NCBI GenBank assembly: GCA_017465565.1
Contig: JAFTWA010000050.1
Location: forward strand, 24,415 to 88,414
DNA length: 64,000 nt
From: Tyzzerella sp.
GTDB taxonomy: Bacteria; Bacillota; Clostridia; Lachnospirales; Lachnospiraceae
Direction: 5' to 3'
Shown: positions 27,836 through 36,648 of the stretch, in pieces
Layout: each line of letters begins with the position of its first letter
Numbering within the stretch: position 1 is the stretch's first letter
Translations under genes and position numbers: made by a program
Notes under the pieces: generated by a model
Database searches by the model: none
What the model was told of the DNA's origin: nothing
The model's input: only the letters and a program-made list of their open reading frames with translations

Positions 27836-28402
27836 ATGAGATATTCAAAATTATCTATGTTAAATTTCATGGCTTTATGTTGTATACTTGGTCTATTTAC
27901 CAAGAAATTGATAAATCCTTTTGCCAATATTATTACAGAGGCATTACATATCCCAGGGGGAATCAGCACTGGATTCTCCATCATGTTTCTAGTGATTGCA
28001 GTAGAAATTGTGAAAGGGAAGCACTGCGGGACTCTGATGGCGACTGTGCAGGGGCTTCTTGCACTTGCGCTTGGAAGAATCGGAAGTATGGGAATGCTGA
28101 TGCCGCTTGGCTATATTGTAACGGGTGTTGCTATTGATTTGATTTACGGCTTGCAGAAATACATCAAGTGTTCCAGAACGGAGCGAATGGTATTTGCAAA
28201 TGCCTTGGCAGCAGTCATGGCGTCCGTAACGGCAAATGTGCTGGTGTTTCATTTGCATGGACCGGTCTTATGGCTATACCTGTGTGTGTCGGCGACAAGC
28301 GGAACCATGTATGGATTTTTAGGCTCAGCTGTTGCAGCGCGCCTTTATCCTATATTTGAAAATAGTAATGGAAAGAGAGAGGATTATCATGAAATCGCGT
28401 AA
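27836..28402 (+). CDS. ECF-transporter S-component-like membrane protein
   Basis: A 188-residue hydrophobic protein with about six helices, the size and layout of ECF S components that bind vitamins or metals. Examples are MLNFMALCCILGLFTKKLIN, ISTGFSIMFLVIAVEIVKG and LMATVQGLLALALGRIGSMG. The conserved short helix-breaking loops fit the family, but I cannot name the ligand. It lies directly behind the structured leader and is co-transcribed with the anchored protein downstream. A molybdate, tungstate or pterin-cofactor ligand is suggested only by context. The ECF ATPases and T component must be shared from elsewhere. Confidence 0.6.
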   Translation: MRYSKLSMLNFMALCCILGLFTKKLINPFANIITEALHIPGGISTGFSIMFLVIAVEIVKGKHCGTLMATVQGLLALALGRIGSMGMLMPLGYIVTGVAIDLIYGLQKYIKCSRTERMVFANALAAVMASVTANVLVFHLHGPVLWLYLCVSATSGTMYGFLGSAVAARLYPIFENSNGKREDYHEIA

Positions 28403-28835
28403 AGCTATTATTTTAGGAGTAGTATTAATTATACTTACTGCAATCGCTGCAGTAATTCATCTGAGTACACGAGAGGAAGTACCAGAAAATGCAGTACAGA
28501 TTTCTGCAAATGACAAGACATACACGATTGATATTAAAAAATTAAACTATGAGCAGGTGGAAGGAATTCGCGTGAATGGAAAAGGCGAAGAGATTCCAGT
28601 AGAAGGAGCTGGCATTGCGCTAAAAGATATTTTGGCACAGGAAAAGATTACAGAGTATTCGAAAGTGACGGTTGTTGCGGATGATTCTTATAGCGCAGAA
28701 CTTACGGCTGAAGAGATAAAGGAAGACGAAAAGGTGTATTTGCTAAATGAAGAGGAGAGTCTTCGTTTGATAGTTTTCGGAGATGAAAATAGTAAACGCA
28801 GTGTATCGAATGTAGTGCAGATTATTGTAGAATAA
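28389..28835 (+). CDS. membrane-anchored protein with sulfite-oxidase-like (SUOX) fold
   Basis: A 148-residue protein with an N-terminal anchor (AIILGVVLIILTAIAAVIHL) and an extracytoplasmic domain. The pattern IALKDILAQEKITEYSKVTV, then D-x-Y-S-A-E-L, E-S-L-R-L-I-V-F-G and V-S-N-V-V-Q-I-I-V-E matches the core of molybdopterin-binding sulfite-oxidase-type domains. It is half their size and has no Cys to ligate molybdenum, so it is not an oxidoreductase by itself. It overlaps the S-component gene by 14 bases. RBS is GAGAGAGGA. Cofactor or substrate capture for the S component is my inference. Confidence 0.6.
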   Translation: MKSRKAIILGVVLIILTAIAAVIHLSTREEVPENAVQISANDKTYTIDIKKLNYEQVEGIRVNGKGEEIPVEGAGIALKDILAQEKITEYSKVTVVADDSYSAELTAEEIKEDEKVYLLNEEESLRLIVFGDENSKRSVSNVVQIIVE

Positions 28836-28842
28836 GTACAAA

Positions 28843-28886
28843 GAAGGCCCATAGAAGTCAAAATTGACTTCTGTGAGCCTTTTTTA
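28843..28886. terminator. bidirectional terminator between the redox operon and cbiK
   Basis: AAGGCCCATAGAAGTCAA pairs with TTGACTTCTGTGAGCCTT around a short loop, giving a long, nearly perfect stem followed by TTTTT on the plus strand. The end of the convergent cbiK gene lies in the right arm. Confidence 0.85.
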
Positions 28887-29652
28887 AATGTTCTACAAAA
28901 AGCTGGCGAATAATAGGATATTCTCCCAAACCTTTTAGTACACATTGGACTTCATACCCCTCGCTTTCGAGCACTGATTTCCATGAATCCTCTGCATCTC
29001 CTGCAAGTTCATTCACTGCGTGACTTCCTGCTACAATCATGAAAGGCGCGAGAAGAATTTTGCGGGTGTTCGTATTCTTTATATGCTCTATGACGGCTGC
29101 AATGGAAGGGGAAGGCTTCATAGTTCCGAGGATGATATTCGTGTGCCCCTGAGCCTGAAGTTTTTCGTTGACTGCACTATAGACAACGTTGGAATCGTGT
29201 TCCGAACCATGTCCGACATAAACTAGCATTTCATCTGGCTGCAAATGCCATTCTTTTGTAATAAATTCGGTTACTTTATGGATATCTTCTTGTGCCGAGA
29301 GAAGCGGAGCTCCGACTGCAATACCGTCAAATTTGTCTCTCATCTTATCAATATCCTTTTCCATGATGGTGTTTTCTGTACCATTCAGCACATGCGTTGG
29401 CTGTACAACAACATAGTTGACCCCATCCTTATACATCTGTTCGAGTGCTTCAGTGACACTAAAAACATGTAGGTTGTCACGTTTTTCAACGATTCTGCGG
29501 ATCATATTGCTTGTCCAAGCGCGGTAAAGTGGATAATCAGCATAAGCTTCCTGAATCTCATTTTCAATTGCAGCAATTGTTTTTTGATATGTTTCTTTGT
29601 GACTCGTGCCAAAGCTTACTACCAGAATGGCTTTATCGTTCCCGGTCTTCAT
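28858..29652 (-). CDS. cbiK: sirohydrochlorin cobaltochelatase (anaerobic CbiK)
   Basis: A 264-residue protein matching CbiK: AILVVSFGTSHKETYQKTIA near the N-terminus, VVVQPTHVLNGTENTIME near 88, the metal-ligand MLVYVGHGSEHDSN near 143 and LLAPFMIVAGSHAVNELAGD near 196. CbiK inserts Co2+ into sirohydrochlorin for anaerobic cobalamin synthesis and can also insert Fe2+. A role in sirohaem supply for AsrC is therefore possible. The ATG at 29652 follows AGAAGGAG; longer in-frame upstream sequence overlaps the methyltransferase gene and is dismissed. Confidence 0.92.
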   Translation of the reverse strand: MKTGNDKAILVVSFGTSHKETYQKTIAAIENEIQEAYADYPLYRAWTSNMIRRIVEKRDNLHVFSVTEALEQMYKDGVNYVVVQPTHVLNGTENTIMEKDIDKMRDKFDGIAVGAPLLSAQEDIHKVTEFITKEWHLQPDEMLVYVGHGSEHDSNVVYSAVNEKLQAQGHTNIILGTMKPSPSIAAVIEHIKNTNTRKILLAPFMIVAGSHAVNELAGDAEDSWKSVLESEGYEVQCVLKGLGEYPIIRQLFVEHLKKAHRSQF

Positions 29653-29671
29653 GAAATTACTCCTTCTAAAA

Positions 29672-30532
29672 CTAACGGGCTTCCCATCTGCCCGATGCCC
29701 CGCATGGAAGCACCAGTCCATTGCTTGATACTGGAAGTCCAATTTCCTGTGAATCTACTGTCCCGTTGAAATCCTTCAATTCCGTTGCAAGCATGTAGGT
29801 TAATACCGCAGGAGCAAGTCCTGTTGTATAAGAATTAATCAGGAAAAATAAAGGCTCATCCGATAAAATCTGTGTACATAATTTGATAAGTGGATGAATT
29901 GCTTCCTCGATTTTCCATATTTCCCCTTTTGGACCACGGCCGTAAGAAGGTGGGTCCATAATAATCGCATCGTATTTATTTCCACGGCGGATTTCGCGTT
30001 CTACGAACTTCACACAGTCGTCAACAAGCCAGCGGATTGGGGCGTCTGCAAGTCCAGACGAAACTGCATTTTCCTTTGCCCACTGAACCATGCCTTTCGA
30101 AGCGTCAACGTGAGTGACATTTGCGCCGGCAGCAGCCGCAGCGAGAGTTGCACCGCCTGTGTATGCAAATAAATTAAGTACCTTAATAGGCCTGCCTGCA
30201 TTTTTGATTTTTTCAGAGAACCAGTCCCAGTTTGTTGCCTGTTCTGGGAAAAGTCCAGTGTGTTTGAAACTAAAAGGCTTCAAATTAAAAGTGAGACTCT
30301 TGTAATGAATCTGCCACTGCTCAGGCAAGCTGAAGAACTCCCATTCGCCGCCGCCCTTTTTACTGCGGTGATAGTGTCCATTCATATTTTTCCAGCCTTT
30401 GTGTGTCTTTTTTGTATTCCAAATAACCTGAGGGTCTGGTCTTACTAAAATATAATCGCCCCAGCGTTCTAATTTTTCTCCATTTGAAGTATCAATGACT
30501 TCATAGTCTTTCCATCCGTCTGCTATCCACAT
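29672..30532 (-). CDS. class I SAM-dependent methyltransferase (RlmI/COG1092-like)
   Basis: A 286-residue protein. The SAM-binding motif is VLNLFAYTGGATLAAAAAGA near 118-137, followed by THVDASKGMVQWAKENA, and motif IV is DAIIMDPPSYGRGP near 189. This resembles RlmI-type 23S rRNA cytosine methyltransferases, but the N-terminal PUA domain is absent, so the target is uncertain. ATG at 30532 has AAAGGAT before it and gives a start W-I-A-D-G-W. It lies 19 bases upstream of cbiK on the same strand, so the two may share a transcript. Confidence 0.8.
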   Translation of the reverse strand: MWIADGWKDYEVIDTSNGEKLERWGDYILVRPDPQVIWNTKKTHKGWKNMNGHYHRSKKGGGEWEFFSLPEQWQIHYKSLTFNLKPFSFKHTGLFPEQATNWDWFSEKIKNAGRPIKVLNLFAYTGGATLAAAAAGANVTHVDASKGMVQWAKENAVSSGLADAPIRWLVDDCVKFVEREIRRGNKYDAIIMDPPSYGRGPKGEIWKIEEAIHPLIKLCTQILSDEPLFFLINSYTTGLAPAVLTYMLATELKDFNGTVDSQEIGLPVSSNGLVLPCGASGRWEAR

Positions 30533-30631
30533 AATTTTTCTTATCCTTTCGCGTTTTTGCATCACACCTATTATAACAGTGTTTTTCCAGAATGTACATA
30601 TGTATTAATTTAGGAAAAACGCAGAAAATGG

Positions 30632-30660
30632 TTTACTTTACACCTGTACAATGATAGAAT
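30632..30660 (+). promoter_or_regulatory. sigma-A-type promoter of the selenium operon
   Basis: TTTACT (30632-30637), 17 bases and TAGAAT (30655-30660), 60 bases before yedF. It faces away from the divergent methyltransferase gene. Five of six bases match at the -10 and four of six at the -35. Confidence 0.55.
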
Positions 30661-30719
30661 ATTTCTATAAGTGAAGAAGCGGAAAGCGACAAAAAATAAC
30701 AGAAAAGGTGGAAAAGTTT

Positions 30720-31304
30720 ATGATTAAAGTAAATGCAATTGGCGATGTATGTCCAATTCCAGTAGTAAAAACGAAAAAAGCAATGCAAGAACTAGAAGGA
30801 GCAGGCGTAATCGAAGTATTAGTGGATAACGAAATCGCTGTTACAAATGTTACAAAAATGGCTGCAAGTGCAGGCGCAAAAGTAACATCAGAAAAGAAAG
30901 CAGAAAAAGAATACAAGATTACAATCGAGGTGGTAGATGGCGCTGTGGCCTGCGCAGCATGTGAAGAGGAAAATTTGGTAGTGGTTGTTTCATCTGACCG
31001 TATGGGAAATGGTAACGACGAATTGGGTAAAGTCTTGATTAAGGGCTTTATTTTTGCGATTACACAACTTGACAAATTACCAAAGACAATGCTCTTTTAC
31101 AACGGTGGCGCTACACTTACAGCAGAAGGCTCTGATTCATTAGAAGATTTAAAACATTTGGAAGAACAGGGTGTTGAAATCTTAACTTGTGGTACATGCT
31201 TAAATTACTACGGTTTATCAGATAAATTACAAGTAGGAAGCGTAACTAATATGTACACAATTGTAGAAAAAATGGCTGGGGCTGATAACATCATCAGACC
31301 ATAA
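30720..31304 (+). CDS. yedF: selenium-associated sulfurtransferase-like protein
   Basis: A 194-residue two-domain protein. Residues 1-70 form a TusA/SirA-like domain with the C-P motif at Cys11-Pro12 (VCPIPVVKTKKAM). Residues 100-194 form a DsrE-like domain with TCGTCLNYYGLSDK. This combination is known as YedF and co-occurs with selD in many anaerobes, where a role in selenium or sulfur handling is presumed but not proven. It is the first gene of the sel operon. ATG 30720 follows AAAGGTG; an ATG four codons earlier overlaps that site. Confidence 0.9.
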   Translation: MIKVNAIGDVCPIPVVKTKKAMQELEGAGVIEVLVDNEIAVTNVTKMAASAGAKVTSEKKAEKEYKITIEVVDGAVACAACEEENLVVVVSSDRMGNGNDELGKVLIKGFIFAITQLDKLPKTMLFYNGGATLTAEGSDSLEDLKHLEEQGVEILTCGTCLNYYGLSDKLQVGSVTNMYTIVEKMAGADNIIRP

Positions 31305-31344
31305 TCGAAAGAACAAGGGAAATTGAAAGGAAGAATTTGACAGT

Positions 31345-32385
31345 ATGATTAAAGATGTAAGATTGACGCAGATGACAAAGACGGCAGGTTGAGCGGCTAA
31401 GATAGGTCCGGAGACCCTTGCTCAGGTTCTGGGTAAGTTGCCAAAATTTGAAGATGACAATTTATTAGTAGGAATTGAAACATCTGATGACGCTGCTATC
31501 TATAAAATAACTGATGATATTGCAATGATTCAAACTGTTGACTTCTTCACTCCAATCGTCGACGATCCTTATATGTTTGGACAAATTGCAGCAGCAAACT
31601 CATTAAGCGATGTATATGCCATGGGCGGTGAACCGAAGGTGGCGCTTAATATCGTAGGTTTTCCAAATTGTTTGGACCCAATGATTTTAGGAGATATTCT
31701 TGCAGGGGGTGCAGCAAAAGTAAAAGAAGCAGGTGCTGTACTCGTAGGCGGACACTCTGTTCAGGATGATGAACCGAAATACGGACTTTGCGTATCAGGT
31801 TTCGTGCATCCGGACAAGATATTTAAAAATTATGGATGTAAACCGGGAGATGTTTTGATTCTGACAAAACAAATTGGAAGCGGTATTGTAAATACAGCAA
31901 TTAAGGCACAAATGGCATCCGACGAGGCAATAGCCGAGGCGATTACCGTTATGTCGTCTTTGAATAAAAAGGGAAAAGAAGTCGTAGAAAATTATCCTGT
32001 TACAGCTTGTACGGATATAACAGGATTTGGACTTCTTGGTCATTGTGCAGAGATGGCTTCTGCCAGCGAAGTAACATTTGAACTGAATGTAGAAGAGATT
32101 GCATACATGCAGGACGCTGTTTCCTATGCGAAGATGGGACTTGTTCCGGCGGGAGCATACAAGAACCGTCAGCATACGGGCAAATTAGTAGATTTTTCGC
32201 GGGTAGAAGAACATTACATCGATCTTTTATACGATCCACAGACATCCGGAGGATTGCTCGTCAGTGTTGCTCCAGAATGTGTGGAATCTATGATGGAAGA
32301 TTTTGAAAATAAAGGAATGGATACGAAAGTATCAATTATAGGAAGAGTAGTGGAAAAAGGCGATAAATTAATTCGTCTATATTAG
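31345..32385 (+). CDS. selD: selenophosphate synthetase, itself a selenoprotein
   Basis: A 346-residue enzyme that makes selenophosphate from selenide and ATP. ATG 31345 opens a frame that runs through an in-frame TGA at 31390-31392 (residue 16). The context K-T-A-G-U-A-A-K-I-G-P matches the active-site Cys-x-x-Lys loop of SelD, with Sec at the Cys17 position and Lys19 as the catalytic partner. Downstream are the typical DDAAIYKITDD, LVGGHSVQDDEPKYGLCVSG and TGFGLLGHC motifs. A hairpin usable as a bacterial SECIS lies 16 bases after the TGA. A start after the TGA would lose the catalytic residue. Confidence 0.96.
31405..31436 (+). promoter_or_regulatory. candidate SECIS hairpin in selD
   Basis: CCGGAGACC (31408-31416) pairs with GGTTCTGG (31425-31432) around loop CTTGCTCA. 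The stem has one wobble-rich stretch and one bulge. The loop is about 27 bases after the UGA, within the range of bacterial SECIS elements bound by SelB. Confidence 0.6.
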
Positions 32386-32395
32386 GAGTTTAAAG

Positions 32396-33790
32396 ATGAA
32401 TAAAAATCTTTTATATCGCAGCATCCCAAAAGTAGATGTACTTTTGGAAAATGAGGAAATAAAGGCCAGCATGGAATATTACGGCAGGGACATTGTTGTG
32501 GAAGCCATTCGTGTGGAAATGGACGAGCTCCGTGCATTTATCGGAACCTGTGAGGATGAAGAGGCTGCAATGGAGAAAATTACAAAGCTCACAGAAAGAA
32601 TTCTCGAACGCGCAGAAAAGATGCTCCAGCCAAATATGAAACGCATCATCAATGCAACTGGCACCATTCTTCATACCAATCTTGGACGAGCACCAATCAG
32701 CCCAGAACATATGAAGCACGTTATGGAGATTGCGGTGGGGTACTCGAATCTGGAATATAACTTGAATGCAGGAAAACGTGGTGAAAGATATTCTCATTTT
32801 GAAGAATTGCTTTGTAAGATTACAGGTGCAGAAGCAGCTATGGCAGTAAATAATAATGCTGCGGCAGTTATGCTTGTGCTCAGCTCTATCGGTAAAGGAG
32901 GAGAAGTTATTGTTTCCCGCGGAGAGCTGGTGGAAATCGGCGGCAAGTTCCGAATTCCAGATGTTATGGTTCAAAGTGGTGCTGCTTTGGTGGAAATTGG
33001 AACAACAAATAAGACACATTTTTCTGATTATGAAGATGCAATTACAGAAAACACAGCGGCTTTATTAAAGGTTCATACAAGCAACTACCGTATCGTCGGA
33101 TTTACAGAGACTGTGGGAATCGATGAGTTAGTTACCCTCAGCCGAAAACACGATATTCCAATCGTTGAAGATTTAGGCAGTGGTGTGCTTTTAGACCTTA
33201 GCAAATACGGCATCACATACGAACCGACAGTTCAGGATTCGATTCGGGCAGGTGCTGACGTTGTAAGCTTTAGCGGGGACAAGCTTCTTGGCGGTCCACA
33301 GGCAGGTATTATTGTCGGTAAGAAGAAATACATCGACAAGATGAAGAAAAACCCTCTTACCAGAGCGCTTCGTATCGATAAATTTACAGCAGCAACGCTG
33401 GAGGTTGTGCTCAAGGAATATTTATCAGAAAAGCGTGCTGTAAAGAATATTCCAGTATTACAGATGATTACAAAATCACAGGAAGATATTATTAAAGAAG
33501 CGAGAAAATTAAAACGTTTCTTAACAGGTTTAGAGTTGAACGCAGAGCTTGGAATTGAGAATTGCGAGTCACAGATTGGAGGAGGTTCTCTTCCGTTGGA
33601 AAGAATTCCAAGTAAAGCAGTTACCATTAAGCCAAGAAATATTTCGACGGCAGAGCTTGAAGTCCGTATGCGTTTCCTTTCTGTACCGATTATTCCAAGA
33701 ACAGTGAATGATAAGATTGTCTTGGATGTAAGAACAATTGGCGTAGATAACTTTGAAGCCTTCCGCCAATTAAAGGATATCTGTGATTAG
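32396..33790 (+). CDS. selA: L-seryl-tRNA(Sec) selenium transferase
   Basis: A 464-residue PLP enzyme that converts Ser-tRNA(Sec) to Sec-tRNA(Sec). Family marks include INATGTILHTNLGRAPIS near 83, YSNLEYNLNAGKRGERY near 117, and the PLP lysine Lys296 in SFSGDKLLGGPQAGI, one residue off the position I recall for the E. coli enzyme. Length is normal. It follows selD by ten bases, with TAGGAGTTT as RBS. Confidence 0.97.
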   Translation: MNKNLLYRSIPKVDVLLENEEIKASMEYYGRDIVVEAIRVEMDELRAFIGTCEDEEAAMEKITKLTERILERAEKMLQPNMKRIINATGTILHTNLGRAPISPEHMKHVMEIAVGYSNLEYNLNAGKRGERYSHFEELLCKITGAEAAMAVNNNAAAVMLVLSSIGKGGEVIVSRGELVEIGGKFRIPDVMVQSGAALVEIGTTNKTHFSDYEDAITENTAALLKVHTSNYRIVGFTETVGIDELVTLSRKHDIPIVEDLGSGVLLDLSKYGITYEPTVQDSIRAGADVVSFSGDKLLGGPQAGIIVGKKKYIDKMKKNPLTRALRIDKFTAATLEVVLKEYLSEKRAVKNIPVLQMITKSQEDIIKEARKLKRFLTGLELNAELGIENCESQIGGGSLPLERIPSKAVTIKPRNISTAELEVRMRFLSVPIIPRTVNDKIVLDVRTIGVDNFEAFRQLKDICD

Positions 33791-33806
33791 AAAGGTCATT
33801 TAAGAT

Positions 33807-35723
33807 ATGAAAAATATTATTATAGGAACAGCGGGACATATCGACCACGGTAAGACTACTTTAATCAAAGCGCTTACAGGGAGAAATACAGACCGCTGGG
33901 AGGAAGAACAGCGAAGAGGAATTACCATTGACCTCGGGTTTACCTATTTTGATTTAAAAAACGGAGACCGTGTCGGAATTATTGATGTTCCTGGACACGA
34001 GCGCTTTATTAATAATATGGTGGCTGGTGTTGTGGGCATGGACCTTGTTATGCTGGTAATTGCAGCAGACGAAGGGATTATGCCACAGACGAGGGAACAC
34101 ATGGATATCCTGGGACTCCTCGGCATTGAAAAAAGTATTATCGTGCTAAATAAATGCGATTTGGTGGATGAGGACTGGCTGGAACTGGTAAAGGAAGAGA
34201 TTCAGGAAGAACTGGAGGGAACCTTCCTCGACGGTTCTCCAATTGTAGAAATCTCAGCAGTGACTGGTCAGGGGATTCCAGAACTAGTTGACACTATTGA
34301 ACGACTTACGTCAGAAGAAGTGGTGGAAAAGGATATTAATACGATTCCGCGTCTTCCGATTGATCGTGCCTTCAGTTTATCTGGTTTTGGAACCATTATC
34401 ACAGGGACACTTCTTGCGGGAACTATCACAAAAGATGACAATCTGCAGATGTACCCGATGGGAAAAGAGTGCAAAATCCGAAGCATTCAGGTTCACGGAC
34501 AAGATGTGGACAAATGCTACGCCGGCCAGCGTGTAGCCATTAACCTGTCCAATGTGAAGAAGAGTGAAATTAGCAGAGGATGTGTGCTTGCTCCACCGAA
34601 TAATATGAAAAATACAGAACTTTTGGATGTGCGGTTAAATGTGCTTCCGGGTTCGAAACGTGTGCTTACCAATCACAGCCGTCTGCATTTGTTCACGGGA
34701 ACGAGTGAAATCTTATGCAGAGCCGTGCTGTTAGATAAGGAAGAAATAGGACCAGGTGAAAGTGGTTTTGTGCAGCTTCGTTTAGAAGAGGAGATTGCAC
34801 TTCGCCGTGGCGACAAGTTCGTGGTTCGATTCTACTCACCAATGGAAACCATCGGCGGTGGTGTTGTGCTCGAGCCGAATCCAAAACGTAAACGCCGTTT
34901 TCAAGATGATGTGATTGAAGAACTGAAACGCAAAGAGTCAGGTTCTTCAGAGGATGTCATCGAGATGCATGTGAAGTCTCACGGAGAAACTATGATTACA
35001 CTCACGGAGTTGGCGAAGCTCACGGCTCTTTCTATGGAAGAGGTAGTGGAGGACGTGGATTCCTTAGAGGCGCAAGGTATCGTGAGAGTATTCCCCATGA
35101 AGAAGGATACTTATGTATGGCACACAGTACATGAACAGCAAATCAGACATGAATTAGTGAAAGTACTTCGCACTTATCATGAAAAATATCCATACCGCTA
35201 TGGTATGAAAAAGGCAGAAGTACACATGACATATATGAAGAAAGTCAAATTAAATGTATTTGACATGTATATGGAACTGCTGGAACAGGAAGAAGCAGTG
35301 ATGCGATACCAAGAATATTTGCAGCTTCCTGAATTTGAAGTGGCAAGAGATGCTACATATGAGAAAGTAAAGAAGACAGCAGAGAAAGCATTCCAGAAAG
35401 CCCAATTTGATTTTGTCCGTTTTTCTGAAATTTCATTTGCGGATATTGACGGTGAAGTGGTAGAAGATATTTTGCTTCTATTAATGGACGAGAGGTTTAT
35501 TGTAAAAATTGAAGAAAATATCTATACATTGCAGACAATCATTAACCATGCAGAAGAAGTGATTCGCGCACGTTTGAAAGAAAATCCGCTGATTACCATT
35601 GCGGAGGTGCGTGATTTATTAAATACAAGCAGAAAAAGTGCGAAACCAATTTTGGAATATATGGATAGCATTAAAGTAACAAAGAAAAATGGAACAGAGA
35701 GTGAAAGGGTAGCATTTATATGA
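33807..35723 (+). CDS. selB: selenocysteine-specific elongation factor
   Basis: A 638-residue GTPase that delivers Sec-tRNA(Sec) to UGA codons with a SECIS. G1 is [14 protein letters not shown] near residue 6, G3 is DVPGHERF and G4 is NKCD near 112. EF-Tu-like domains 2 and 3 follow, then the C-terminal winged helices (about 370-638) that bind the SECIS hairpin. It overlaps the LysR gene by four bases. Confidence 0.97.
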   Translation: MKNIIIGTAGHIDHGKTTLIKALTGRNTDRWEEEQRRGITIDLGFTYFDLKNGDRVGIIDVPGHERFINNMVAGVVGMDLVMLVIAADEGIMPQTREHMDILGLLGIEKSIIVLNKCDLVDEDWLELVKEEIQEELEGTFLDGSPIVEISAVTGQGIPELVDTIERLTSEEVVEKDINTIPRLPIDRAFSLSGFGTIITGTLLAGTITKDDNLQMYPMGKECKIRSIQVHGQDVDKCYAGQRVAINLSNVKKSEISRGCVLAPPNNMKNTELLDVRLNVLPGSKRVLTNHSRLHLFTGTSEILCRAVLLDKEEIGPGESGFVQLRLEEEIALRRGDKFVVRFYSPMETIGGGVVLEPNPKRKRRFQDDVIEELKRKESGSSEDVIEMHVKSHGETMITLTELAKLTALSMEEVVEDVDSLEAQGIVRVFPMKKDTYVWHTVHEQQIRHELVKVLRTYHEKYPYRYGMKKAEVHMTYMKKVKLNVFDMYMELLEQEEAVMRYQEYLQLPEFEVARDATYEKVKKTAEKAFQKAQFDFVRFSEISFADIDGEVVEDILLLLMDERFIVKIEENIYTLQTIINHAEEVIRARLKENPLITIAEVRDLLNTSRKSAKPILEYMDSIKVTKKNGTESERVAFI

Positions 35724-36619
35724 ATTTAAAGCAATTAGAGGCGTTCGTGAGAATTGCAGACAGTGGCAGTTTTTCGAAAGCAGCAAAGGTTTTGTTTTTG
35801 ACACAGCCCACAATCAGTGCTCATATCTCTTCTCTGGAAAAGGAACTAAACAGCCGGCTTTTTGTCCGTAATACAAAAGAAGTACGTTTGTCAGAAAGCG
35901 GGGAAATCTTATATAACTATGCAAAGCAAATGCTCCTTATACAAAGGCGGATAGAGGAGTCTTTTGCAACAAACGAGGAGAAAGATCAGCAATGTCTGAC
36001 GATTGCAGCATCTACGATTCCTTCGCAGTATTTATTACCTAAGATTTTGGTTGCTTTCAGTGAGAGATACCCCGAGCAGCAATTTAAGGTTGTAGAAACG
36101 GACAGTGCGAAGGTAGTAGAGCACGTTATGAATCATACAGCGGATGTTGGGCTTACAGGAACTGTATTAGATAAGAAGTTTTGTAAGCACATTCCGTTTT
36201 ATGAGGATGAACTGGTTGTAATTACACCTAACACAGAAAAATACAGAGAACTGGGAAAAATTGAAAAAGACGCAAAGTGGATTATAAATGAAAAATTGAT
36301 TATGCGTGAGGAGGGTTCTGGAACCAGAAAAGAGGCAGAAAAGCAATTGAAAAAGATTGGTTTGCCAGTCGCAAAATTGAATGTGATTGCGAGTATGGAG
36401 AATCCGGAAGCGATTAAAAAAGCGGTTAGCAACGGTATGGGAATCTCAATTATTTCCAAGCTGGCAGCAGAGGAGGAAGTGGAAAAAGGCACATTGCTGT
36501 CCCTTCCGGTTGATACAGAGGATGCTAAGAGGGATATTAATGTGGTTTACGACCGTAACCTGCAGCCGTCACGTACTACGGAGCGTTTTGTGAAGCTCGT
36601 GAAGGAAATATATAAGTAG
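35720..36619 (+). CDS. LysR-family regulator of the selenium operon
   Basis: A 299-residue regulator. The N-terminal helix-turn-helix is FVRIADSGSFSKAAKVLFLT (residues 9-28), then QPTISAHISSLEKELN. Residues 90-299 form the usual two-lobed effector domain. Its place between selB and a cysteine-desulfurase-like gene matches a known selenium-metabolism-associated LysR group. Its ligand and sites are unknown. It overlaps selB, so it is translated with the Sec machinery. Confidence 0.9.
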   Translation: MNLKQLEAFVRIADSGSFSKAAKVLFLTQPTISAHISSLEKELNSRLFVRNTKEVRLSESGEILYNYAKQMLLIQRRIEESFATNEEKDQQCLTIAASTIPSQYLLPKILVAFSERYPEQQFKVVETDSAKVVEHVMNHTADVGLTGTVLDKKFCKHIPFYEDELVVITPNTEKYRELGKIEKDAKWIINEKLIMREEGSGTRKEAEKQLKKIGLPVAKLNVIASMENPEAIKKAVSNGMGISIISKLAAEEEVEKGTLLSLPVDTEDAKRDINVVYDRNLQPSRTTERFVKLVKEIYK

Positions 36620-36648
36620 AGAGCGAAGCTCGTAAAATGGAGGAAGCT

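Noticed and set aside
31438-32385. selD starting after the TGA
   Set aside because: It would lose the active-site loop. ATG 31345 gives the complete SelD with Sec at residue 16.
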